A DNA stretch of 7,466 nt from Alphaproteobacteria bacterium (GTDB lineage: Bacteria; Pseudomonadota; Alphaproteobacteria; Rhodobacterales; Rhodobacteraceae). The translations under genes and the position numbers were made by a program. Below are positions 1 through 6,084 of the stretch, one piece after another (position 1 is the stretch's first letter; the number at the start of each line of letters is the position of its first letter). Where the stretch lies: assembly GCA_003695135.1 (NCBI GenBank), contig RFIR01000449.1:1-7466 (forward strand), given 5' to 3'. Under the pieces are notes generated by a model, which saw only the letters and a program-made list of their open reading frames with translations, was not told the origin of the DNA and searched no databases.

Positions 1-2572
1 CGCGCATCTTTGCGCGCTGGCCGGCGGGGTGGATGCGTTCTGCATCGGCTCGGAAATGCGCAGCCTGACCCAGATCCGCGACGGGGCGGTGAGCTATCCG
101 GCAGTGCAGGCGTTGAAGGCGCTGGCCGCGGATGTGCGCAGTATCCTCGGGCCGGGCACGAAGATCGGCTATGCCGCCGACTGGTCGGAGTATTTCGGGC
201 ATCAGCCTGCCGACGGGTCGGGCGACGTGCTGTTTCACCTCGATCCGCTGTGGTCCGATCCGAACATCGATTTCGTGGGCATCGACAACTACATGCCGCT
301 GTCGGACTGGCGCGACGGGTCGGGGCATCTGGATGCGGCAGCCGGCAGCATCTACGACCTCGACTATCTTTCGGGCAACGTCGCAGGCGGCGAGGGGTTC
401 GACTGGTACTATGCCAGCCAGGCCGACCGTGACGCGCAGATCCGCACGCCCATCACCGACAGCGCCCATGGCGAGGACTGGGTCTTTCGCTACAAGGACA
501 TTCTGAACTGGTGGTCCCAGCCCCATCACGACCGGCCTGGCGGGGTGCGTTCGGCCACGCCGACGAGCTGGGTGCCGCAATCGAAACCGGTCTGGTTCAC
601 CGAATTCGGCTGCCCCTCGGTCGACAAGGGCACCAACCAGCCCAATGTGTTCGTGGACCCGAAATCCTCCGAGAGCTTCCTGCCCTACTATTCCAGCGGC
701 GCGCGGGACGATTTCATCCAGCTGCGGTACCTGCAGGCGCAGTTCCGCTTCTGGGGCGACGCGGCCAACAATCCGGTCTCGAGCGTCTATGGCGGACCGA
801 TGGTCGATCTGGCCAATGCCTATGCCTGGGCCTGGGATGCGCGGCCCTGGCCGGATTTTCCCGCGCGAACCGATGTGTGGTCGGACGGGCCGAACTACCG
901 GCTGGGGCACTGGCTGCAGGGGCGGGTCGGCTCGGCCAGCCTGCCGGAGCTGGTGGCCGAGCTGTGCCTCGATGCCGGGCTGAGCGAGATCGACGTCTCG
1001 GAACTGCACGGGGTGGTGACCGGATACGCGCAGGACGAGCCGATGACGGCGCGTCAGGCGATCCAGCCGCTGATGCTGGGCTACCGGTTCGATTCCACCG
1101 CGCGCGATGGCAAGATCCGGTTTCGGATGCGCGACGCGGTGCCCGGCGCCGATCTGACCGGTCAGTCCTTCGCGCTGGCGCCGAACGAGAAGGAAGGCAC
1201 CGGGATGCTGCTCTTGCGCGGGTCGCAGCGCGAGATGCCCGATGCGGTGCGCATCGCCTATCTGGCTGCCGAGAACGACTATCAGTCCGCCGCGGCCGAG
1301 GCGGTGCATCCCAGCGCCTCGCTTTTGCGCGCGGAATCGGGCGAGATGCCGGTGGTGCTGGATTCGGCCGAGGCGCAGAGCGTGGCCGAGCGCTGGCTGG
1401 CCGAGCTGCGTGTTGCGCGCGACACGGCTAAGTTCAACCTGCCGCCATCCATGCAGTGGCTTGAGCCGGGCGACGTGGTGCGGCTGCAGACCGGCCGGGC
1501 CGATGCGCTGTTCCGGATCGGGGCGATCGAGGAGCAGGGCGCGCGGCTGGTCGAGGCCAAGCGGGTGGAGGACGGCGTCTATCGCTCCGGCGCCAGCGAG
1601 CCGCGCAGCTATGCCGCGCCGGCGCTGCCGGTGCGCACGACGCTGTTTGCCCAGTTCCTCGACCTGCCGCTCCTGCGCGGCGACGAGGTGGCGCATGCGC
1701 CGTGGCTGGCGGTCTCGGGCACGCCATGGCCGGGTGAGGCGGCCTGTTTCGCCTCGGCCACCGACAGCGGCTATACGCTGGATACCCGCGTGGCCTCGTC
1801 TTCGGTTGTCGGCGACACGCTCGATGCGCTGCCGGCCTGCCGGCCCTGGAGCTGGTATCGCGGGCCGGGCATCCAGGTGGCGGTCAGCGGCGGCACGCTG
1901 CAATCGCGCAGCGAGCTCGACGTGCTGAACGGGGCCAATGCGGCGGCGATCCGGGCGCCTGGCGCCACGGATTGGGAGATCATCCAGTTCCGCGACGCGG
2001 TTCTGGTCGGCCAGCAGACCTACCTGCTGTCGCACATCCTGCGCGGGCAGGCCGGCACCGAGTTCCTGGCCGGGCAGAGCGTGCCGCAGGGTGCCGATTT
2101 CGTGCTGCTCGATTCCGGTCCGGTCCAGATCGGCCTGGCTCTGTCCGATCGCGGGCTGCAGCGGCATTACCGGGTGGGACCGGCGAGCCGGCCCTACACC
2201 GATGCCGCCTATCAGCATTTCGTGGAAAGCTTTGCCGGGATCGGGCTGCGGCCCTATGCGCCGGTGCGGCTGGTCGCGCAGCGTCAGTCTGGCGGCGACA
2301 TCGCCCTGTCCTGGATCCGGCGCAGCCGGATCAATGGCGACAGCTGGGCGGGGATCGACATCCCGCTGGGCGAGGATCTAGAGGCCTATGAGGTCAGGAT
2401 CGTGAAGAACGGCGCGGTTCTGCGCACGATTTCCGCCGCGAGCCCCGCCGCGACCTACAGCCAGGCGCAGCAGGCCGCCGATCAGATCGCCACCCCGTTC
2501 GAGATCGAGGTCGCGCAGCTTTCGGCCGCCTTCGGCGCCGGTCCAGCAACGAGGATCACATTCAATGGCTAA
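1..2572 (+). CDS. GTA baseplate / host-specificity protein (ORFg15 type), glycoside hydrolase TIM-barrel-like and phage tail domains; 5' partial
   Basis: The frame is open from base 2, so the gene begins upstream. 856 residues are visible; the R. capsulatus GTA homologue (ORFg15, the 'megatron' baseplate/central-fibre protein) has about 1,300, so roughly a third is missing. The GTG at 29 lies inside the conserved segment ALAGGVDAFCIGSEM and is not the real start. From about 2 to 920 the protein matches the GTA TIM-barrel domain (PF13547-like). Two Glu fit a glycosidase pair: GSEM at 53-55 and WFTEFGCPS at 602-604. From about 930 to 1600 follows a phage-tail-3-like segment (LPELVAELCLDAGLSEIDVSEL onset, then DVVRLQTGRADALFRIGAIEE). 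From about 2250 to the end a beta-rich FnIII-like stretch carries ALSWIRRSRINGDSWAG. Known for the family: it sits at the tail tip and helps adsorption or cell-wall penetration. Glycosidase activity is inference. The TAA at 2570-2572 overlaps the next gene by 8 bases. Confidence 0.93.
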   Translation, partial: AHLCALAGGVDAFCIGSEMRSLTQIRDGAVSYPAVQALKALAADVRSILGPGTKIGYAADWSEYFGHQPADGSGDVLFHLDPLWSDPNIDFVGIDNYMPLSDWRDGSGHLDAAAGSIYDLDYLSGNVAGGEGFDWYYASQADRDAQIRTPITDSAHGEDWVFRYKDILNWWSQPHHDRPGGVRSATPTSWVPQSKPVWFTEFGCPSVDKGTNQPNVFVDPKSSESFLPYYSSGARDDFIQLRYLQAQFRFWGDAANNPVSSVYGGPMVDLANAYAWAWDARPWPDFPARTDVWSDGPNYRLGHWLQGRVGSASLPELVAELCLDAGLSEIDVSELHGVVTGYAQDEPMTARQAIQPLMLGYRFDSTARDGKIRFRMRDAVPGADLTGQSFALAPNEKEGTGMLLLRGSQREMPDAVRIAYLAAENDYQSAAAEAVHPSASLLRAESGEMPVVLDSAEAQSVAERWLAELRVARDTAKFNLPPSMQWLEPGDVVRLQTGRADALFRIGAIEEQGARLVEAKRVEDGVYRSGASEPRSYAAPALPVRTTLFAQFLDLPLLRGDEVAHAPWLAVSGTPWPGEAACFASATDSGYTLDTRVASSSVVGDTLDALPACRPWSWYRGPGIQVAVSGGTLQSRSELDVLNGANAAAIRAPGATDWEIIQFRDAVLVGQQTYLLSHILRGQAGTEFLAGQSVPQGADFVLLDSGPVQIGLALSDRGLQRHYRVGPASRPYTDAAYQHFVESFAGIGLRPYAPVRLVAQRQSGGDIALSWIRRSRINGDSWAGIDIPLGEDLEAYEVRIVKNGAVLRTISAASPAATYSQAQQAADQIATPFEIEVAQLSAAFGAGPATRITFNG
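2551..2555 (+). promoter_or_regulatory. Ribosome binding site of the DUF2793 gene
   Basis: GAGGA lies 9 bases before the ATG at 2565, inside the last codons of the preceding gene. It supports this start despite the 8-base overlap of the two reading frames and implies translation within one polycistronic message. Confidence 0.7.
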
Positions 2573-3278
2573 CACCCCCGAATTCGACCTGCCGCTGCTG
2601 GCCGCGGCGCAGGCACAAAAGCATGTCACCGTCAACGAGGCGCTGTCGCGGCTCGATGCGCTGGTGCATCCGCGCATCACCCTGCCGGCGCTGACGACCC
2701 CGCCGGCGACGGCCAATGAAGGCGAATGTTATCAGGTCGCGGCCGGTGCCACCGGCGCCTGGGCCGGGCAGGACGGCATGCTGGCCGTCTGGCTGAACGG
2801 CGGCTGGAGCTTTTCGACCCCCAAACAGGGCTGGCGCGGCTTTGACCAGGTTCAGGGCGCGCCGGTGCTGTTCGACGGAACGGCCTGGATTGCCGATGCG
2901 GTGGCGGCCTCTGCCGGCGGGGCGGCGACGATCCAGCGCGTGATCGAGACCGATCACAGCCTGGCGGCCGGGGCGAGTTCGGCCACGGCGGCGCTGATCC
3001 CGGCCAATGCCCAGGTGATCGGGGTGACGGCGCGGGTGATCGCCGACATCACCGGCTCGGCCACCGGCTGGTCGCTGGGGGTTGCCGGCGCAACCAACCG
3101 CTACGGCTCTGGGCTGGGGCTGGCCAAGAATTCCTGGGCGCAGGGGCTGAGCGGCGCGCCGGTCACCTATTACGCGGACACGTCGCTCATTCTGACTGCC
3201 GAGGGCGGGACCTTTGCCGGCGGCGCGGTGCGGCTGGCGGTGCACCTCACCGAGCTGGTCATCCCGCGATCGGTCTGA
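2565..3278 (+). CDS. DUF2793 domain protein, probable GTA tail-fibre / receptor-binding accessory
   Basis: A 237-residue protein. Residues 1-90 carry the DUF2793 pattern (PF10983-like): LPLLAAAQAQKHVTVNEALS near 9-28, then LDALV, the GATGAWAGQDG turn near 61-71, and WLNGGWSFSTPKQGWRGF around 76-93. Residues ~120-237 are Gly/Ala/Thr-rich, beta-prone and low in charge, as in phage fibre or appendage tips; I recognise no named family there. There is no signal peptide or membrane segment. DUF2793 proteins commonly follow the g15 homologue in Rhodobacterales GTA clusters and occur in phage tail fibres; as I recall, the R. capsulatus GTA fibre encoded away from the main cluster also has this domain. 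The ATG at 2565 has a good Shine-Dalgarno and overlaps the upstream gene by 8 bases, and the TGA overlaps the next ATG. A fibre role is inference from domain and context. Confidence 0.85.
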   Translation: MANTPEFDLPLLAAAQAQKHVTVNEALSRLDALVHPRITLPALTTPPATANEGECYQVAAGATGAWAGQDGMLAVWLNGGWSFSTPKQGWRGFDQVQGAPVLFDGTAWIADAVAASAGGAATIQRVIETDHSLAAGASSATAALIPANAQVIGVTARVIADITGSATGWSLGVAGATNRYGSGLGLAKNSWAQGLSGAPVTYYADTSLILTAEGGTFAGGAVRLAVHLTELVIPRSV

Positions 3279-3586
3279 TGCGGCCGCTGGTCCTGTTCGA
3301 CCTGTTCAGGGCGGCGGCCGTGCTCAGGCAGGTGCGGGGAACCCGCGCGCGGCACCGGCGGCTGCGCGCGATCTTCACCGCCGCCGAGATGGCGGACCGG
3401 GCGCGACTGGCCGGCGAACTCTCGCCGGGCGGCGACGGCACGCTGGCCGCGGCCTGCCGGTTCTATCCCGATCGCGGCGAGATCCGGTTGAGCGAGCGCG
3501 AGGATTGCGCCTGTCTGGCCCTGGTGCTGAACTATTTCGCGGACGGTCCCGGGCGACCCGAAGGCCGTCCGCGCCGCCTGTGCTGA
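3278..3586 (+). CDS. Small basic hypothetical protein at the end of the GTA cluster
   Basis: A 102-residue protein that I do not recognise. Its ATG shares one base with the preceding stop (TGATG at 3276-3280). No Shine-Dalgarno is visible, so translation probably depends on coupling. The N-terminal third is basic (nine Arg in residues 2-30) with a short hydrophobic start (LVLFDLF, residues 4-10). A central segment reads ACRFYPDRGEIRLSERE (59-75), followed by a CxC pair (C77, C79) and a hydrophobic stretch LALVLNYF (80-87). The tail is Arg/Pro/Gly-rich and ends in Cys102. Four Cys in total (60, 77, 79, 102) could bind a metal, but spacing matches no standard motif. Base composition and third-position G/C match the neighbours. 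Tight coupling to the DUF2793 gene suggests a particle- or maturation-related role, but this is guilt by association only. Confidence 0.65.
   Translation: MRPLVLFDLFRAAAVLRQVRGTRARHRRLRAIFTAAEMADRARLAGELSPGGDGTLAAACRFYPDRGEIRLSEREDCACLALVLNYFADGPGRPEGRPRRLC
3538..3573 (+). repeat. Strong inverted repeat / hairpin in the 3' end of the 102-residue gene
   Basis: CGCGGACGG (3538-3546) and CCGTCCGCG (3565-3573) are perfect 9-base complements. Inside them CGGG (3550-3553) and CCCG (3557-3560) form a second stem closed by a CGA loop. T-G and C-G pairs at 3547/3564 and 3548/3563 can lengthen the outer stem to 11 pairs. It ends 11 bases before the stop codon and has no T-run after it, so it is not a standard Rho-independent terminator. 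It may cap the 3' end of the GTA transcript, or simply reflect GC-rich coding for Gly/Pro/Arg. Confidence 0.45.
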
Positions 3587-3632
3587 GCGGGGATTGCGCA
3601 TCCTGTGCGGGGTCGTGCGATCGCCTTGGGGC

Positions 3633-3671
3633 TTGATTTTTGCCCGCGATGGCACAAGGTCTGGCTATGGC
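3633..3671 (+). promoter_or_regulatory. Weak candidate promoter region for cysE
   Basis: The 121-base gap between 3586 and cysE contains a local A/T-rich patch: TTGATT at 3633-3638, TTGCCC at 3640-3645 and TATGGC at 3666-3671. None of the pairings gives both a good -10 box and ideal spacing: TTGATT with 17 bases leads to AAGGTC, while TTGCCC to CTATGG has 19. A promoter is expected here because the preceding gene is functionally unrelated, but the exact boxes are uncertain. Confidence 0.25.
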
Positions 3672-3686
3672 CGCTCCGGATGGCCA

Positions 3687-3699
3687 GGGAGGTCGGAGG
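3687..3699 (+). promoter_or_regulatory. Ribosome binding site deciding the cysE start
   Basis: GGGAGG (3687-3692) and GGAGG (3695-3699) precede the ATG at 3708; the second is 8 bases away, ideal spacing. This favours 3708 over the in-frame TTG at 3594, which would add 38 residues unlike any CysE N-terminus. Confidence 0.75.
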
Positions 3700-3707
3700 C
3701 CGAGCAC

Positions 3708-4529
3708 ATGACAGCCCAGCACGCTGCAAGGCAGAATCTGCAGGAATTCGATCCGCTGTGGGGTCGCATCCGCTGCGAGGCGGAAGAGATCATGGCGCGC
3801 GAGCCGCTGATGGCCTCGCTGCTGCATGCGGTGGTTCTGCATCATCGCAGTTTCGAGGAGGCGCTGAGCTACCGGTTGTCGCAGAAGCTGGTCTCGCACG
3901 AGATGAGCGAGCTGATCCTGCGTGAGCTGTTCAACGAGGCCTATTCGGCCGATCCCGGCATCGTCGCGGCCGCACGCGCCGATCTGCTGGCGGTGTTCGA
4001 CCGCGATCCCGCCTGCCACGGCTATGTCCAGCCGCTGATCTATTTCAAGGGCTATCAGGCCATCCAGGCCCATCGCGTGGCGCACTGGCTGTGGCAGAAC
4101 CATCGCCGCGAGCTGGCCTATTACATCCAGATGCGCAGCTCGGAACATTTCAGCATCGACATCCATCCGGCCGCCCGCATCGGCTCGGGCATCATGATCG
4201 ATCATGCGCACGCTATCGTGATCGGCGAGACCGCGGTGGTTGGCGACAATGTCTCGATGCTGCATTCGGTGACCCTCGGCGGCACTGGAAAGGAGGATGG
4301 CGATCGCCATCCCAAGATCGGCGATGGCGTGCTGATCGGCGCCGGTGCGTCGATCCTGGGCAACATCACCGTCGGCTGCTGCAGTCGTATCGCCGCCGGT
4401 TCGGTGGTGTTGAAGGACGTGCCGCCGAACAAGACGGTTGCCGGGGTTCCGGCGCGGGTGGTCGGCGAAGCCGGCTGTGACGAGCCGTCGCTGTCGATGA
4501 ACCAGTCCTTCGAGGCGCCGACCGACTGA
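3708..4529 (+). CDS. cysE: Serine O-acetyltransferase
   Basis: Transfers acetyl from acetyl-CoA to L-serine, giving O-acetylserine, the first committed step of cysteine synthesis in the cytoplasm. The protein has 273 residues, the same as E. coli CysE. An N-terminal alpha-helical domain (about 1-145) precedes a left-handed beta-helix of hexapeptide repeats (about 150-250). All expected active-site residues are visible at a constant offset of +8 from E. coli: D100, D151 in DIHPAARIG, D165/H166 in IMIDHA, and H201 in GDRHPKIG. The acetyl-CoA binding region is also typical (GAGASILGN, AAGSVVLKDVPP, VAGVPARVVG). The tail reads SMNQSFEAPTD and stops: it lacks the longer extension ending in Ile that E. 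coli CysE inserts into CysK. cysE genes next to GTA clusters are known in Rhodobacterales; I see no functional link beyond position. A double Shine-Dalgarno supports the start. Confidence 0.97.
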   Translation: MTAQHAARQNLQEFDPLWGRIRCEAEEIMAREPLMASLLHAVVLHHRSFEEALSYRLSQKLVSHEMSELILRELFNEAYSADPGIVAAARADLLAVFDRDPACHGYVQPLIYFKGYQAIQAHRVAHWLWQNHRRELAYYIQMRSSEHFSIDIHPAARIGSGIMIDHAHAIVIGETAVVGDNVSMLHSVTLGGTGKEDGDRHPKIGDGVLIGAGASILGNITVGCCSRIAAGSVVLKDVPPNKTVAGVPARVVGEAGCDEPSLSMNQSFEAPTD

Positions 4530-4629
4530 GCACCCCGACCGTGAAACGTTCTGGCGTCGAACCGGGCTGGTCCCCGAAGGCGATGATGCGTTAATCTTTC
4601 AGCAAGCCGGGTTTGTCAGTGTAGCGGAA
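4530..4629. other. Spacer between cysE and the propeller gene
   Basis: 100 bases with no convincing terminator stem after cysE. The most A/T-rich part is GCGTTAATCTTTCAGC around 4588-4603, in which GTTAAT (4590-4595) is a possible -10 box, but the corresponding -35 position (CTGGTC) is poor. The spacer likely carries the leader of the next gene, whose ATG has no clear Shine-Dalgarno. Confidence 0.4.
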
Positions 4630-5871
4630 ATGGCGCTCGCCCTTCGTTTCTCACGCCGGTTCTGGCTTGGCCTCGCAGGCGCGGTCGGCGCGGTCGTTGT
4701 GTTTCTCGCCGTTTCGGGGCCGGAGGCGACGGGTGAGCCCCGTATCGCCGAATGCGGCGACTGCCGGATCGTCGGGGTGCGGTTCGCCGGCTATCGTTCG
4801 GTTCCCATCCTTGGCGATCTGTGGCCATCGACCCCCGGTCCTGATGGGCAGCTCTTCTTTGCCTTCGGCGACGGTTCGGGAATGACCGAATGCCTGCCGG
4901 TGGAGGGGCTCGACTGGTGGCCACCGCCGCGGATCGCCGATGTACCGCGGCTGACGGTCACCGAGGCCTATGGCGGACCCAACGAGGATTTCTGCGGCGT
5001 CTTCGACTGTGCAGAGGCGCGACGCTATCCGCTCTGCCCCTATACCCGCACCGGCGTCGTCGCGCTGCGGGGGCGGCTGCCCGACCTCCGCCTGTGCGAC
5101 GGGACGGACCAGTGCCTGATCTCGCGCCACCTGCCGACCGGGCGGGAAGAAGACGGGCGGGATGTCAAACCTTCCAGCATGATCTTCGCGGGCGGGGCGC
5201 TGGTGATGCATCTGCACGAACCCTCTGCGCGGCCCCGGCACGGCTTTCTTGCCGTCTCCAGGGATCGCGGCCGCAGCTGGCGCGAGATCGACGGCACGCC
5301 GTGGGGGCGGAACACGCCTTTTCGGGTGATCACGTTCCTGCAGGATGCGCGCGGTGCGGGCCAGTATGTCTATGGCTATGGCATACGCGATGAAATCGAC
5401 GTCGATGACATGCATTTGCAGGAGGTGTTCCTGGCGCGGGTGGAGAGCGGCCGTATCCTGGATCACGGCGCATGGCGCTACTTTGCGGGGCTTGACGGGC
5501 AGGGCCGACCGCGCTGGGTGGAAAGCCCCGGGACGGCGCGGCCGCTGCCGGGGCTTGCGACGATGATCCAGGGTGGAGCACTGTATCACCGCGGCATCGG
5601 GCGCTACCTGTTCTTTTCGGGGTTCACCGGGTTTGCGCCGGCGCGGGAAATCGGCGTGACGGACCGATCCGGCCCGAGCGAGGCGGGATCGCTGTTCGAG
5701 TCGCCGACGCCCTGGGGGCCCTGGGCGCGGGTGGGCCAGTTCCCGGGCGGCTATATCGGCGCGATGATCGCCGCCGATGATCGCGGCGCTCGACTGTGGT
5801 TCACGGCGGCCGGCAACACGGTGAGCTACAACCTTCATATCGGCCGGCTCGATCTGCAGCTGCGCCGATGA
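4630..5871 (+). CDS. Exported or membrane-anchored beta-propeller-like protein (DUF4185 / sialidase-like), function unknown
   Basis: A 413-residue protein. Residues 1-10 are basic and 11-30 form one hydrophobic segment (FWLGLAGAVGAVVVFLAVSG) with no obvious signal-peptidase site, so a signal anchor with a periplasmic domain is likely. The rest resembles five-bladed propeller proteins of the DUF4185/glycosidase-like type: LWPSTPGPDGQLFFAFGDG (64-82), a late segment ESPTPWGPWARVGQF (357-371), and VFLARVESGRILDHGAWRYF (266-285). Residues 210-217 (SRDRGRSW) are a perfect Asp-box (SxDxGx[ST]W), as in sialidases and other propellers. All eight Cys (42, 45, 88, 122, 127, 136, 156, 162) lie in the N-terminal half, consistent with disulfides in the periplasm. 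The ATG at 4630 is chosen because it directly precedes the basic/hydrophobic leader; the frame is open further upstream but offers no better start with a Shine-Dalgarno. Enzymatic activity and substrate are unknown; carbohydrate binding or cleavage is only a guess from the fold. Confidence 0.8.
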   Translation: MALALRFSRRFWLGLAGAVGAVVVFLAVSGPEATGEPRIAECGDCRIVGVRFAGYRSVPILGDLWPSTPGPDGQLFFAFGDGSGMTECLPVEGLDWWPPPRIADVPRLTVTEAYGGPNEDFCGVFDCAEARRYPLCPYTRTGVVALRGRLPDLRLCDGTDQCLISRHLPTGREEDGRDVKPSSMIFAGGALVMHLHEPSARPRHGFLAVSRDRGRSWREIDGTPWGRNTPFRVITFLQDARGAGQYVYGYGIRDEIDVDDMHLQEVFLARVESGRILDHGAWRYFAGLDGQGRPRWVESPGTARPLPGLATMIQGGALYHRGIGRYLFFSGFTGFAPAREIGVTDRSGPSEAGSLFESPTPWGPWARVGQFPGGYIGAMIAADDRGARLWFTAAGNTVSYNLHIGRLDLQLRR

Positions 5872-6022
5872 CAGATGCTGCCCGGCGCGGGCCGATCCGC
5901 CCCTCTGTGGCGGCGGTCCGGGCTGCAACGCGTTTGGCCGGCACGGCGAACCGTCACGAGGCAGCGTTGTCGCCGGCACGATCCTTTGCGAGGCCGATGC
6001 ACCGGCCCGGGAGGGAATTGTC
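5872..6022. other. Non-coding spacer after the propeller gene
   Basis: GC-rich, no gene supported on either strand. It holds a possible hairpin at its start and a 9-base direct repeat GCCGGCACG at 5937-5945 and 5972-5980, too short to interpret. Confidence 0.5.
5877..5926 (+). terminator. Possible transcription terminator hairpin after the propeller gene
   Basis: Six bases after the TGA, GCCCGG (5880-5885) pairs with CCGGGC (5918-5923). Beyond a T/T mismatch, GC at 5877-5878 pairs with GC at 5925-5926. Within it CCGCC (5897-5901) pairs with GGCGG (5909-5913) around a 7-base loop. The following sequence (AACGCGTTTGG) has only a three-T run, so this is at best a weak or Rho-assisted terminator. 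Confidence 0.35.
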
Positions 6023-6052
6023 TTGATCCGCCATGCGGGGAGCCGGTATCTT
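6023..6052 (+). promoter_or_regulatory. Candidate sigma-70-type promoter of the DUF2125 gene
   Basis: TTGATC (6023-6028, 4/6 to TTGACA) and TATCTT (6047-6052, 4/6 to TATAAT) are 18 bases apart, the best such pair in the window. The start of transcription would fall near 6058-6060, giving a leader of about 25 bases with the Shine-Dalgarno inside it. A small inverted repeat CCGC-CAT-GCGG (6028-6038) sits in the spacer. Confidence 0.5.
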
Positions 6053-6066
6053 CACGGCCTCCGTGA
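6052..6066. promoter_or_regulatory. Perfect palindrome at the predicted transcription start, possible operator
   Basis: TCACGG-CCT-CCGTGA: 6-base arms, perfectly complementary, around a 3-base centre. It begins at the last base of the -10 box and spans the expected +1, a classic place for a repressor to bind. It could also form a small hairpin in the mRNA leader. No known regulator motif is recognised. Confidence 0.35.
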
Positions 6067-6073
6067 TCAGGAC

Positions 6074-6077
6074 AGGA
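6074..6077 (+). promoter_or_regulatory. Ribosome binding site of the DUF2125 gene
   Basis: AGGA, 7 bases before the ATG at 6085, which itself opens a well-formed signal peptide. Together they fix this start. Confidence 0.65.
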
Positions 6078-6084
6078 TGTTCCC

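Noticed and set aside
29..31. GTG as the start of the g15 homologue
   Set aside because: The frame is open to the window edge and the residues before it belong to the conserved TIM-barrel segment, so the gene starts upstream.
511..1431. Overlapping + strand frame of 306 codons inside the g15 homologue
   Set aside because: Shadow frame with Arg/Gly/Ala-rich sequence and no domain; the main frame is a clear family member.
3594..3707. TTG start giving CysE a 38-residue N-terminal extension
   Set aside because: TTG without a good Shine-Dalgarno; the added residues do not resemble CysE. The ATG at 3708 has two Shine-Dalgarno sequences and gives the standard 273 residues.
3375..4310. Open frame of 311 codons on the - strand spanning the 102-residue gene and cysE
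   Set aside because: It is antisense to cysE, whose identity is certain, and shows no recognisable domain.
4651..5979. Long open frame (442 codons) on the - strand, opposite the propeller gene
   Set aside because: Arg/Pro/Ala-rich shadow with no motif; the + strand protein has a leader, Asp-box and clustered Cys.
5937..5980. 9-base direct repeat GCCGGCACG as an attachment site or array
   Set aside because: Only two short GC-rich copies, 26 bases apart, no integrase or tRNA nearby; chance is sufficient.
5875..6066. Small + strand frame of 63 codons in the spacer before the DUF2125 gene
   Set aside because: No Shine-Dalgarno, Arg/Pro-rich translation, and it overlaps the predicted promoter.
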